Shown one piece after another: positions 1 through 7,453 of a DNA stretch of 16,422 bases. Each line of letters starts with the position of its first letter. Within the stretch, counting starts at the first letter, position 1. The stretch is from positions 1-16,422 of the forward strand of contig CALBKW010000009.1 in NCBI GenBank assembly GCA_937895785.1. Reading direction: 5' to 3'. The notes beneath the pieces are model-generated. The model did not search any database. It was given only the letters and a program-made list of their open reading frames with translations, and was not told where the DNA came from. The position numbers and the translations under genes are program-made. Source of the DNA: an uncultured Candidatus Melainabacteria bacterium (lineage in GTDB: Bacteria; Cyanobacteriota; Vampirovibrionia; Gastranaerophilales; Gastranaerophilaceae).

Positions 1-996
1 GCTATGGGCATTAAGTTATTTGCAGACCATTCAAAAATGAGTGCAATGGGTCTATCACCAAAAATTTTGTTCGACCACATAAAATTAGGCAAAGACTTAG
101 TTAAATATTTAACTGAAGAATATAAACCAGACCTTGTTTTATTGATTGATTACGGCGCATTTAACTTAAAAATGGCTCGTTTCTTAAAAAAAGCTGGAAT
201 TAGAATTAATTATTATATTCCACCTCAAGTTTGGGCTAGTCGTAAATACAGAATTAAAGCAATAAAGAAATATGTAGATGAAGTATTCTGCATATTCCCA
301 TTCGAGAAAGAAATGTACGAGTCTTATGGAATAAAAACAACTTATTGTGGACATCCATTAATTAGTCAACTTCCTCAACCTGCCAATAGAGAAGAGTTCT
401 TTGCAAAATATGGTTTAGATACAAATAAAAAATTAGTATCTGTATTCTCGGGTTCAAGAAAATTTGAATTAAAAAACTTAATGGAAACATTCATAAAAGC
501 AGCAAAAATCTTAAAGAAAATGCACCCTGATATTCAAATTGTATTTTCTCAAGCGCCTAGCATTAAAGATGAAGTTTTCAAAAAATATTACAAAAACTGC
601 GATTTCAAAGTAATTCAGGGTGACAATCAAGCTTTGCTTAGCTGTTCGGATGCTCTAATTCTTGCATCTGGTACTGTTGCTCTTGAGGCTTCACTTTACA
701 ACACTCCAATGATTATTTCTTACAAAGGTCCCATCCTGTTTTGGTTCATTTACCTACTTGTAAGATGTATCAACAGAGTTTGTTTACCAAATATCATCAT
801 GGACAAAGACATTGTTCCTGAAATACTAGAACTCCAAGCAAAACCTGATTTTATCGCATATAATATAGAAAAATTACTTTATGATGAAGATGCTAGAAAC
901 AAACAAATCGAAGGCCTAAAAGCTGTTAGAGAAAAGCTTTCTGACAAAAATTCATCTTTAGAAGTTGCAAAAGAAATTCACAGAGAACTTTTTTAG
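1..996 (+). CDS. lpxB: Lipid-A-disaccharide synthase LpxB, 5'-truncated by the window edge
   Basis: LpxB joins UDP-2,3-diacylglucosamine to lipid X, releasing UDP and giving the lipid A disaccharide; it is a peripheral inner-membrane GT-B glycosyltransferase. The frame is open at base 1, and the ATG at base 4 aligns inside the family's N-terminal domain (around the MGI/SAMGL region), so roughly 50-60 residues lie upstream. Visible family features, numbered from that ATG: a PPQVWASR segment near residue 73 (P-x-VWAW-R in the family), FPFEKEMYESYGI followed by CGHPL, FSGSRKFE, and the C-terminal nucleotide-binding stretch ASGTVALEASLYNTPMI. The stop is TAG at 994-996, and hemW follows after 8 nt, suggesting co-transcription. 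The gene implies a lipid A-bearing outer membrane. Identification rests on recalled family motifs; no alignment was run. Confidence 0.93.
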   Translation, partial: AMGIKLFADHSKMSAMGLSPKILFDHIKLGKDLVKYLTEEYKPDLVLLIDYGAFNLKMARFLKKAGIRINYYIPPQVWASRKYRIKAIKKYVDEVFCIFPFEKEMYESYGIKTTYCGHPLISQLPQPANREEFFAKYGLDTNKKLVSVFSGSRKFELKNLMETFIKAAKILKKMHPDIQIVFSQAPSIKDEVFKKYYKNCDFKVIQGDNQALLSCSDALILASGTVALEASLYNTPMIISYKGPILFWFIYLLVRCINRVCLPNIIMDKDIVPEILELQAKPDFIAYNIEKLLYDEDARNKQIEGLKAVREKLSDKNSSLEVAKEIHRELF

Positions 997-1004
997 GGCT
1001 AGTC

Positions 1005-2090
1005 ATGCAACCACCTCAAAACGCTTATATTCACATTCCATTTTGTAACTCAAAGTGCTTTTATTGTGCGTTTGTTTCCACAGTAAACACAAAACTTGAG
1101 CTTGGATACTTAATTGCTCTACTAAAAGAAATCGACACAAATTATCAAGGTAATTTATTAAACACATTATATTTCGGTGGGGGAACTCCATCTATTTTAC
1201 CATTAGAACATGTAAAAAAAATCTTCAACAAGTTTAATCTAGCAGAAAATGCAGAAGTAACTTTTGAAGTAAATCCAGAGAACGCAACTTTAGAGTACTT
1301 TCAAGGACTTAAAAATATTGGAATAAATAGGTTAAGTATTGGAGTTCAGACTTTCAACGATACAATCTTAGAAAAAATCGGAAGAAGACACTCAGCCGAG
1401 CAGGCTAAACTCGCAGTTAAAACGGCACAACAGCCAGGATTTGATAACATTTCGCTTGATTTTATTTATGGACTGCCTAACCAAACTTTAAAAGATTTTG
1501 AAAACGATTTAGAAATTGCAAAATCATTGAATATACAACACATTTCACTTTATGGACTAAAAATTGAAGAAAATTCAGTATTTGGCAAAAGAGTTCCAAA
1601 TAACTTGCCTGATGATGACTTACAGGCTGATATGTACCTCAAAGCAACTGAAGTTTTAAATAATTTTGAACATTACGAAATCAGTAATTTTGCACTAAAA
1701 GGGTATGAATCTAAACACAACTTAAACTATTGGAACAATAATCAATATTACGGTTTTGGCTGTAGTGCTCACGGTTACGAAAACGGAATGCGCTACGCAA
1801 ATAGTTTTGACATTCACAAATACTTAGAAAATCCTCTTACTAAAGACTTTGGACACATTGAAACAGAAAAAGAAAAACTTGAAGAAGAAATTTTCCTAGG
1901 TTTTAGACGAACATGCGGAATCAACACAAGCGAAATTAATGAAAAATATAAAATTAACTTTGAAGAAAAATTTAACGAAATACTAAATAAATATCTTAAA
2001 ACTGGTCACATAAAACGTACATCTGATGGGTATGCACTAACTAATGAAGGTTTTTTAATTAGCACTGTAGTTTTAGCAGAATTTATTTAA
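1005..2090 (+). CDS. hemW: Radical SAM heme chaperone HemW-like (CPO-III-like) protein
   Basis: This 361-aa radical SAM protein belongs to the HemW/'oxygen-independent coproporphyrinogen III oxidase-like' family, whose characterised members bind and transfer heme. The 4Fe-4S/SAM motif CxxxCxxC is at C14, C18 and C21 within HIPFCNSKCFYCAF. GGGTP (58-62) is the SAM-binding glycine motif, followed by EVNPENAT (88-95), the IGVQTF strand, SLDFIYGLP and YEISNFA. HNLNYW (238-243) and GFGCSAHGY (250-258) are HemW signatures and set it apart from true HemN, which has a longer N-terminus. The C-terminal HemN-type domain includes LGFRRTCGIN. Length is normal for HemW. The ATG at 1005 has a modest AGGG six bases upstream and sits 8 nt after lpxB. 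Whether it acts as a chaperone here is inferred from the family. Confidence 0.92.
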   Translation: MQPPQNAYIHIPFCNSKCFYCAFVSTVNTKLELGYLIALLKEIDTNYQGNLLNTLYFGGGTPSILPLEHVKKIFNKFNLAENAEVTFEVNPENATLEYFQGLKNIGINRLSIGVQTFNDTILEKIGRRHSAEQAKLAVKTAQQPGFDNISLDFIYGLPNQTLKDFENDLEIAKSLNIQHISLYGLKIEENSVFGKRVPNNLPDDDLQADMYLKATEVLNNFEHYEISNFALKGYESKHNLNYWNNNQYYGFGCSAHGYENGMRYANSFDIHKYLENPLTKDFGHIETEKEKLEEEIFLGFRRTCGINTSEINEKYKINFEEKFNEILNKYLKTGHIKRTSDGYALTNEGFLISTVVLAEFI

Positions 2091-2091
2091 C

Positions 2092-2120
2092 AAAAAAGGC
2101 GGTCAAAAGACCACCTTTTC
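2092..2120. terminator. Bidirectional hairpin terminator between hemW and the convergent small gene
   Basis: The arms AAAAGGCGGTC (2094-2104) and GACCACCTTTT (2109-2119) enclose an AAAA loop. Read on the minus strand the one non-Watson-Crick position becomes a T-G wobble and a run of T follows, so it works best as the terminator of the minus-strand gene ending at 2140. On the plus strand the same position is a C-A mismatch, but the TTTT after the stem could still end hemW transcription. Confidence 0.8.
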
Positions 2121-2139
2121 AATATTTAAGATATTTTTA

Positions 2140-2439
2140 TTACTTTCCTGTAATTTTGCCAACAGCTTTGTCAATAACAACCTCACTTGTAGCTCTTGCA
2201 AATGCATCAACTGTCATATTTACAAAGGTTTTAACACCATTTCCGATTGCTTTTACTGTTGATTTAACAACACCTTCATTATTTTCTTCATCATTTCTGT
2301 ATGAAGAATCAAATCTATCTTCTGCTAAATAGTCACTTCGTCTTGTATAATCTTGAACCTCTGGTCTAGAACCTCTAAAGCCTACATTGTTCATACGTGG
2401 TGCGAAACCAACTTGTTGTTCAGGAACAATCCTTGTCAT
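2140..2439 (-). CDS. Small NVxFxG-motif protein of unknown function (99 aa)
   Basis: I do not recognise a named family. The 99-residue protein has NNVGFRG at residues 17-23, matching the N-terminal NVxFxG motif of the other small minus-strand proteins here; a related VGFAP occurs at 10-14. Residues 24-56 are polar and charged, rich in Arg, Asp and Glu. Residues 57-97 look like an amphipathic helix (VVKSTVKAIGNGVKTFVNMTVDAF). No cleavable signal peptide or clear membrane span is seen. The ATG at 2439 has a strong GGAGG (plus-strand CCTCC, 2447-2451) 7 nt upstream. A conserved promoter-like box lies at 2480-2510, and a terminator follows the stop. The gene reads convergently with hemW. That it is a real gene is well supported; its function is unknown. 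Confidence 0.8.
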   Translation of the reverse strand: MTRIVPEQQVGFAPRMNNVGFRGSRPEVQDYTRRSDYLAEDRFDSSYRNDEENNEGVVKSTVKAIGNGVKTFVNMTVDAFARATSEVVIDKAVGKITGK

Positions 2440-2479
2440 TTAAAAACCTCCAAAAATATTAATGATAAAATAACCAATT

Positions 2480-2510
2480 ATATAAAGTATTTTTTGTGTA
2501 AAAAATTGCC
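2480..2510 (-). promoter_or_regulatory. Conserved two-part promoter-like box, copy 1 of 4
   Basis: On the minus strand this reads GGCAATTTTT, 12 nt, ACTTTATAT, then AATTGG. The proximal half is 40 nt upstream of the ATG at 2439. The same elements with the same 12-nt gap occur before three other small-gene units (3128, 3780 and 13254). Proximal TTTATATAA plausibly acts as a -10 and the CAA-T-tract as a -35-like or activator site. Which protein recognises it is unknown. Confidence 0.7.
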
Positions 2511-2538
2511 TTTTTAGCAAAATCAACTATTACAAAGT

Positions 2539-2583
2539 TAACAAAAAGTTGGCGGTGATAAAATCACCGCCAACTTTTTGTTA
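2539..2583 (-). terminator. Rho-independent terminator of the gene ending at 2589
   Basis: A perfect inverted repeat of about 20 bp: left arm 2540-2559 containing GTTGGCGGTGAT, 3-nt loop 2560-2562, right arm 2563-2582. On the minus strand it starts 7 nt after the stop codon, and a T5 tract follows the GC-rich part of the stem. It also insulates the promoter box at 2480-2510. Confidence 0.9.
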
Positions 2584-2588
2584 TTATA

Positions 2589-3095
2589 TTAATATTTAAA
2601 ATCAAATTTTGTATCAGGCAAAGCATCAACTACGGCTTCAGTTACTTGTCCTGCAACTTCCTTCGCTTTATCTGCGCAGCCACCAGCGTAAGTATCCCAT
2701 GCTTGTACTGCAACTTCTTTAACCTTTTCTTTGCTAGGCATTTTTTCTTTAAACCAGTCAATTACGTCCTTACCTTTTGTTGTTACGTATTTAACGCCTG
2801 ATTCAACACCTTTACCACCTTTAAAAGCTAGATTTTGTAATTTTTCAGTCCACTTTGTTGCGTTAGCAACTTCTGTCAATTTTCCTGATTTAACACCTGC
2901 ATACAATGCTGCCGCAGCAACGGCCAAGCCAACCACAGTTCCAATAATACCTTTTTTAACAGCACTACCTTTTTTCTTGGCTGTAAACTCTGCAGAATCT
3001 GGAGTGACTTGAGTATTCACTGTTTGTTGATATTGTGGAGCCTTAGGTACAACTCCACCTTGAAATGCCACATTAGCATTAACGCCTGAAATCAT
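2589..3095 (-). CDS. Small NVxFxG-motif protein with one hydrophobic segment (168 aa), tandem paralogue 1
   Basis: Function is unknown. I place the start at the ATG at 3095, giving MISGVNANVAFQGG, because AGGAG (minus strand, 3107-3103) lies 7 nt upstream and the paralogue starts the same way (MVSGINANVGFQGG). A GTG six codons further upstream (3113) would place the ribosome site inside the gene. Order of features: NVAFQG at 8-13, a polar linker, basic KKKGSAVKK at 40-48, a hydrophobic Ala/Gly/Val stretch at 50-67, then a charged tail rich in Lys and Ala with amphipathic helices. A second motif-like NLAFKGG is at 88-94. Fifty-two consecutive residues from KKGIIG to KGVE are identical to the neighbour at 3259-3738. 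It may be a single-pass membrane protein, or the short hydrophobic helix may pack internally. It has its own promoter box and terminator. Confidence 0.85.
   Translation of the reverse strand: MISGVNANVAFQGGVVPKAPQYQQTVNTQVTPDSAEFTAKKKGSAVKKGIIGTVVGLAVAAAALYAGVKSGKLTEVANATKWTEKLQNLAFKGGKGVESGVKYVTTKGKDVIDWFKEKMPSKEKVKEVAVQAWDTYAGGCADKAKEVAGQVTEAVVDALPDTKFDFKY
2854..2912. repeat. 59-bp exact direct repeat inside the paralogue pair (other copy 3476-3534)
   Basis: Bases 2854-2912 and 3476-3534 are identical, including synonymous positions, and code for the region around the AGVKSGKLTEVANATK core. Sequence on both sides keeps the protein but has accumulated silent changes. This marks either recent gene conversion or constraint at the nucleotide level. 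Confidence 0.85.
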
Positions 3096-3127
3096 TAATT
3101 TACTCCTATACACATTTTACCTTACTA

Positions 3128-3158
3128 ATATAAAGTAAATATTGCCCTAAAAATTGTC
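3128..3158 (-). promoter_or_regulatory. Conserved two-part promoter-like box, copy 2 of 4
   Basis: On the minus strand: GACAATTTTT, 12 nt, ACTTTATAT. It ends 32 nt before the ATG at 3095. The proximal half is identical to the other copies, and the distal half differs at one base (GACAA for GGCAA). The 12-nt gap sequence is unrelated to the other copies, which argues that the halves and the spacing are what is conserved. Confidence 0.7.
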
Positions 3159-3210
3159 TTAAAATTTGAGAGATTTTCTTATCTTGTTACAATATTTTAC
3201 ATTTTGTGCG

Positions 3211-3246
3211 AAAAAGGCGCGGTTGAAATTTCAACCGCGCCTTTTT
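3211..3246 (-). terminator. Rho-independent terminator of the gene ending at 3259
   Basis: A 36-nt perfect palindrome: AAAAAGGCGCGGTTGAAA (3211-3228) and its exact complement (3229-3246). The GC-rich stem is followed by T5 on either strand. It lies 12 nt after the stop of the minus-strand gene at 3259-3738, and just upstream of the box that serves the next gene. Confidence 0.9.
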
Positions 3247-3258
3247 AAATATTTTATA

Positions 3259-3738
3259 TTAAGCTTTTGGATTTGCTGGGAACTGGATGTAATACTGACC
3301 AGTTTTTGAATCAATTTCTGGGAATTTTACATTGCCGTCAGCATCAACTCCGCCTTTTCCGATTTTGCCTTTAGCCCAGTCGATCAAGTCGCCACCTTTT
3401 TTAGTTACGTAATCAACACCAGCTTCAACACCTTTGCCGCCTTTAAATGCTAAGTTTTGCAATTTTTCAGTCCATTTTGTTGCGTTAGCAACTTCTGTCA
3501 ATTTTCCTGATTTAACACCTGCATACAATGCTGCTGCTGCAACTGCTAAACCAACTACTGTTCCGATGATACCTTTTTTAGCGGCACTGCCTTTTTTCTT
3601 ACCTGCAATTTCTACTGTATCTGCTGCAACTTGAGGAGCTGCTGTATATTGATATGGTTGATTCATATATGGACGAGCGTTTGTCGCTGTATTAATTCCA
3701 CCTTGAAAACCTACATTTGCATTGATACCTGAAACCAT
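3259..3738 (-). CDS. Small NVxFxG-motif protein with one hydrophobic segment (159 aa), tandem paralogue 2
   Basis: Function is unknown. The ATG at 3738 has GGAGG (plus-strand CCTCC, 3748-3752) 9 nt upstream. NVGFQG is at residues 8-13; residues 20-40 are Tyr/Gln/Ala-rich; KKKGSAAKK is at 47-55, followed by a hydrophobic segment at 56-74 and a second motif-like NLAFKGG at 95-101. Residues 54-105 are identical to the same region of the gene at 2589-3095. The tails then diverge: this one ends in a Gly-rich, Asp-containing stretch and the pattern YYIQFP. There is no cleavable signal peptide. It is divergently oriented from the large plus-strand gene at 3919, separated by 180 nt, with its own box (3780-3810) and terminator (3211-3246). 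The pair looks like a tandem duplication with a conserved core and free termini. Confidence 0.85.
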   Translation of the reverse strand: MVSGINANVGFQGGINTATNARPYMNQPYQYTAAPQVAADTVEIAGKKKGSAAKKGIIGTVVGLAVAAAALYAGVKSGKLTEVANATKWTEKLQNLAFKGGKGVEAGVDYVTKKGGDLIDWAKGKIGKGGVDADGNVKFPEIDSKTGQYYIQFPANPKA

Positions 3739-3779
3739 TGTTAAAAACCTCCATAACCTTATAAATTTCTTCCGTACCT

Positions 3780-3810
3780 ATATAAAGTTTTTTTGTCCGA
3801 AAAAATTGCC
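3780..3810 (-). promoter_or_regulatory. Conserved two-part promoter-like box, copy 3 of 4
   Basis: On the minus strand: GGCAATTTTT, 12 nt, ACTTTATAT, then AGGTACG. It ends 41 nt before the ATG at 3738. Both halves are identical to copy 1 at 2480-2510. It lies in the divergent region shared with the plus-strand gene at 3919. Confidence 0.7.
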
Positions 3811-3902
3811 TATTTTTTAAATCTTACCTAAAATTGCTTTACAAATCTTAATAAAATTTAAAAACATGGAATAATTAAACATCTCGTGTAATCCTTATAT
3901 TT

Positions 3903-3913
3903 AGAGGAAAGGA
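3903..3913 (+). promoter_or_regulatory. Ribosome binding site of the 1160-aa gene
   Basis: The purine-rich AGAGGAAAGGA sits 5 nt before the ATG at 3919 and supports that start. I see no convincing plus-strand -35/-10 pair in 3811-3902, and no copy of the two-part box in that direction. Confidence 0.65.
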
Positions 3914-3918
3914 AAACT

Positions 3919-6900
3919 ATGGGAATTTTTGATGACAACAAGTTTATTGAAATAACTCAAGATGACATAAAAGATGCTGTATATTCGTCTAGCAATCTTG
4001 AAGAAAACATAAAACAACGAGCTTTCGCCAATGTTATCGGAGGAAGACTTGGTATAAAATATTTAAAAAGTATTGGGTTTAACGCAACTAATCAAAACAG
4101 TTTATACACAATACCAGCCGTTTTAAAGGACATGGATATTGCTGATGTAAACATTGATAATATCAAGGTAGACATAAGAATTGCACAAAACGATACTTCA
4201 TTGTTCGTTCCAAAATCGCAATATGAATTTAATGTTACACCAGATTTATATATATTCTTAGTAATGAGTCCTGATATGTCTTCAGCCTCATTTGTCGGTG
4301 CAATAGCCCCTGACGAAGTTAACAAATCTAAAGAAGTCAACAATTATTACATTGTTGATAAAGGAACTCTTTACAATGAAAATAGCTTAAAGAAAGCACT
4401 TAAAAAATCAAAACCAAAATCTAATTTACCAACAAATGAAAATGACATACTTAAAGCTCAAGCTTTAATAGTTAATTTTATTGATGGCGACATAATGAAT
4501 AACGAAAAACATTTCATGTATGAACAGCTTGCAAAAAGTAGTGAGCTATGTGAAATGTTCAGACAGTTTCAACATTTTGAACTAATATCAACAGATTTGG
4601 CACACACTAACGAAATTCTTAATGATTCAGTTTTAGATGTACTAGGTGCACAACAACTATATAACGAAGACATGACAACTGATGAATTTGGCACTGACGT
4701 TGATTTAGATGAAATAGCCAACACAACGGTTGCAGACTTTGTTGAAGATTATATTGAAGGAAACCACGAAGAGGAAGATACAATGAATTTAGATGATAAT
4801 AATATTATAGATGGTGAATTTGAAGAAAAAGGCGAGGAAATCATTGAAGAAGCTGGTCAATTAGAAGAATTACCAAGTGATGAAGAACTTGCAAACTTTG
4901 AAACATTTGAACCTGAACAAGTAGAAGAGGAAGAAAGTTTTACACTTGAAGACTTAACACCAACGGCAAATGACGGTATTCCAAACATGAATTTTGAAGA
5001 TGCAGGAACTTTTGAAGGTTTTGGAGGCTTAGAGCCAAATATGTCATCTGCAGATTTGGAAGACTTAACCTCAAATTCTATCGATATAGATAATATTGAT
5101 TTAGGTGGCTTTTCAGACTTGACTCAAAATAATAACAACCAAAATCAAAATGAACAAACAACAAACAACGAAGAACAAAATGATGAAACTCCTTTAGAAG
5201 AATTACCATCTATTGATGATATCGCTAAAGATGAAGATATTAACTTTTTAGATTTTGAGGATATTCCTGATTTACAAGATATTAACGGAACGGAAAGTCT
5301 AGATAATTTAGACAATTTTGCCGACTTTGAAGATGTTGACATTGACAACATACCTGACCTTGAAGAGTTAACAGAAGTTCCAGCAAGCGAAATTTCAGAG
5401 CAAGCTGAAACACCTGAAGAAGTTGAAAATGACGAACCATCTACAGTCGATAATGAGCTTAAAGATAATCAACCAAGCCTTATGGAAGCTGTACAAAATG
5501 AAGGTTTTGAAATGCCAAATGAAGCAATTGATATGACAAATCTTGAAGCATTTGAAACTCCAATAGACTTGACACTTCCTGAATTAGAACCTGATGACGA
5601 CTTACCAATGCTTGAAGAAATAACTGAGGTCGAACAAGATGTTCAAACTCAAGAACCTATAGAAGAACAACCTCAGGATGAAACAAAAGAGCTTCAAGAT
5701 GTTCAGCTTGAAGATAATAGTATTGAGCTACTTGAACCGAATGCTCCACTTGAAGATTTAGTGCCACAAACTCTTGATGACATAGCTCAAGATGTTAACT
5801 TTACTGAACCAAATGAGCCAGAACAACCACAAATGACAGGAGAACAAGAAGCTGATTTATCAGGTTTTGAAATGGAACAACAAGCGGAAGAACAACCTGT
5901 GGAAACATCAACAAATGAATCATCTAGTAACGATGATGACGATATGAGCGGACTAGAAGAATTTACAATGGATATGGCGGCAGCAGTAGAAGAAGCTAAT
6001 CCTAACTTAAACAATCCGCAAGTACCTGTAGACGATGCAATGAACGATGCGTTTAGCGCATTTAATGACTTTACATCAATGTCAGATGATGGTTTATCTA
6101 ATCAATCTACACCTCAAGCTTCTCAATTTGATGATATCAACTTGGATGATTTAGACGAGGATGACACCGATGAAACAATACCTTCTGATGCACAAAATTC
6201 ACAATCAGATATTGATACTTCAAACATTGATTTAAATTCAGAATTAGATAATTTAATGAATAATGATGACATAGACTTAAACAACATAAATCTTGATGAA
6301 ATTGATATCAACGATATTGATTTAAATGACCCTGATATACAAAATGTTGATTTAGATTTTTCAGAGGATGATTTCAATGCAAATAATCAACAAACTTCAC
6401 AACAAACAGAGTATACTCAAGATATGCAAATAAATGAAATTCCAGATATGACAAATCAACAAGAATACGACAATTCTCAATTTGCTCCAGATGAATTTGC
6501 AACGCAACAAGGTGCACAAAATTATGACCCTAACTTTGCCGCAAATGATCAAAGTACAATTGAAACATTGTATGATAGCACTCAAAATCAAGGACAAATG
6601 GGCAATGACGCAATGGATAATACATTAAATCAAAATAATGTAAATATGAATAATTATCAAATGCCACCTCAAAAGCCACAAAAATCACAAAATAAAAAAA
6701 CTTCTCCGCTATTAGGTATTTTATTAATTGTATTACTTGTAGCTTTAGGTTATACAAAAAAAGACTTAATTATGGAAAAAATTAACGCAAATAAAGGTGT
6801 ACAAACACAACAAGACCAAAACATGCCAATTGAAGGTGAAAGCCAAGAAGATAAAGAAGATGCTCAAATGCTTAATGATACGACACCAGAAAATACAGAA

Positions 6901-7401
6901 GAAGGTGAAGATGCTAAGCAACCAATTGGAGCAATTCCTGGTGAAGCTGGTGGACCTCAAGATGTTGCAAGTATGAATGCAAGCTTAAATCAAGGAAAAG
7001 AAAGACTTGCAGATAAAAATTTAACAACTATTCCAAGTAAGCCTCAAGCACCTTTATACACAAATCAAATCAAGAAATTATATTGGGAAGTTCCGCAAGA
7101 ACTTACTTACAACGATGCCGTTGTTAAATATCTAAAAATAACAGGTAGAGCAATGAAATTTGCGATTCAATCAGACTTGTTAAATGTTTCAGAATTACCA
7201 TACTCATCAAAAATGATAGTAGACGTAGAAATTAATAAGTCTGGTGAACTAACAGCGACAAATGTGACAGTTTCAAGTGGCTCAAAACAAATCGATGCAC
7301 TTGTGTTACAAAGTGTTAAGGCCGCCTTAAAATACGTAAAAGCGCCTACTTCGGAATTTACAAAGGAAAGTTATAATTTTTCTCTTATAATTAATTTCTA
7401 A
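3919..7401 (+). CDS. Large acidic single-pass membrane protein: DUF1822-like N-terminus, disordered acidic region, TM helix, TonB-like C-terminus
   Basis: This is 1160 aa with four parts. Residues 1-240 are a folded, mixed-composition domain. Their layout (FANVIGGRLGIKYLKSIGF, later TPDLYIFLVM then SFVGAIAP) resembles cyanobacterial DUF1822 proteins; that likeness is from memory and tentative. Residues 245-910 are strongly acidic and low-complexity, rich in Asp, Glu, Asn and Gln with almost no Lys/Arg, and include recurring LEELPS and DIDL-type units. Residues 930-945 are one hydrophobic helix flanked by lysines (PLLGILLIVLLVALGY). Residues about 1050-1160 fit a TonB/TolA C-terminal fold: VDVEINKSGELTATNV, SSGS (1119-1122), ID (1125-1126), ending LIINF. 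Predicted topology is a long cytoplasmic acidic arm and a periplasmic TonB-like domain. No ExbB/ExbD genes are nearby. The sigma-like gene follows after 52 nt. The function is not known. Confidence 0.85.
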   Translation: MGIFDDNKFIEITQDDIKDAVYSSSNLEENIKQRAFANVIGGRLGIKYLKSIGFNATNQNSLYTIPAVLKDMDIADVNIDNIKVDIRIAQNDTSLFVPKSQYEFNVTPDLYIFLVMSPDMSSASFVGAIAPDEVNKSKEVNNYYIVDKGTLYNENSLKKALKKSKPKSNLPTNENDILKAQALIVNFIDGDIMNNEKHFMYEQLAKSSELCEMFRQFQHFELISTDLAHTNEILNDSVLDVLGAQQLYNEDMTTDEFGTDVDLDEIANTTVADFVEDYIEGNHEEEDTMNLDDNNIIDGEFEEKGEEIIEEAGQLEELPSDEELANFETFEPEQVEEEESFTLEDLTPTANDGIPNMNFEDAGTFEGFGGLEPNMSSADLEDLTSNSIDIDNIDLGGFSDLTQNNNNQNQNEQTTNNEEQNDETPLEELPSIDDIAKDEDINFLDFEDIPDLQDINGTESLDNLDNFADFEDVDIDNIPDLEELTEVPASEISEQAETPEEVENDEPSTVDNELKDNQPSLMEAVQNEGFEMPNEAIDMTNLEAFETPIDLTLPELEPDDDLPMLEEITEVEQDVQTQEPIEEQPQDETKELQDVQLEDNSIELLEPNAPLEDLVPQTLDDIAQDVNFTEPNEPEQPQMTGEQEADLSGFEMEQQAEEQPVETSTNESSSNDDDDMSGLEEFTMDMAAAVEEANPNLNNPQVPVDDAMNDAFSAFNDFTSMSDDGLSNQSTPQASQFDDINLDDLDEDDTDETIPSDAQNSQSDIDTSNIDLNSELDNLMNNDDIDLNNINLDEIDINDIDLNDPDIQNVDLDFSEDDFNANNQQTSQQTEYTQDMQINEIPDMTNQQEYDNSQFAPDEFATQQGAQNYDPNFAANDQSTIETLYDSTQNQGQMGNDAMDNTLNQNNVNMNNYQMPPQKPQKSQNKKTSPLLGILLIVLLVALGYTKKDLIMEKINANKGVQTQQDQNMPIEGESQEDKEDAQMLNDTTPENTEEGEDAKQPIGAIPGEAGGPQDVASMNASLNQGKERLADKNLTTIPSKPQAPLYTNQIKKLYWEVPQELTYNDAVVKYLKITGRAMKFAIQSDLLNVSELPYSSKMIVDVEINKSGELTATNVTVSSGSKQIDALVLQSVKAALKYVKAPTSEFTKESYNFSLIINF
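6211..6360 (+). repeat. Degenerate Asp-Ile/Asp-Leu repeat tract within the acidic protein
   Basis: Residues about 771-814 of the acidic protein are built from short D-[IL]-[DN]-[IL] units such as IDLNN, IDIND, IDLND and VDLDF. At DNA level ATTGATTTAAAT recurs in this stretch. The repeats are imperfect and probably reflect slippage-driven growth of a disordered acidic arm. Confidence 0.5.
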
Positions 7402-7405
7402 GTTG

Positions 7406-7414
7406 TGTTATGAT
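7406..7414 (+). promoter_or_regulatory. Possible extended -10 promoter before the sigma-like gene
   Basis: TGTTATGAT matches an extended -10 (TGnTATnnT) just after the stop of the 1160-aa gene and 39 nt before the TTG start at 7454. No good -35 is visible 17 nt upstream. It could give the downstream two genes separate expression. This is weak evidence in AT-rich DNA. Confidence 0.3.
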
Positions 7415-7453
7415 ATAAGTGTTAGTTAGCAGATTTTGATGAAAGTTTAAAAA

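Noticed and set aside
4..996. ATG at base 4 as the true start of lpxB
   Set aside because: The frame is open to base 1 and the conserved N-terminal part of LpxB is missing, so this Met is internal and the gene is cut by the window.
3096..3113. GTG start at 3113 for the 168-aa gene
   Set aside because: It would put AGGAG inside the coding region; the ATG at 3095 is correctly spaced from it and matches the paralogue's N-terminus.
2731..3634. Plus-strand open frames at 2731-3012 and 3434-3634 that resemble each other
   Set aside because: They are antisense to the two paralogues, so their similarity follows from the paralogy; neither has a convincing ribosome site.
2480..3810. The two-part boxes as mere relics of tandem gene duplication
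   Set aside because: Copies 1 and 4 precede proteins not obviously related to the paralogue pair, and sequence around the boxes, including the 12-nt gap, is not conserved.
6123..6960. Several minus-strand frames of 64-84 codons opposite the acidic gene
   Set aside because: Ser/Lys/Ile-rich shadows of the Asp/Glu/Asn repeats on the other strand, without ribosome sites or recognisable content.
3919..7401. Classical TonB for siderophore or vitamin B12 uptake
   Set aside because: Only the C-terminal domain is TonB-like; the long acidic N-terminal part, the missing proline-rich linker and the absence of exbB/exbD do not fit.
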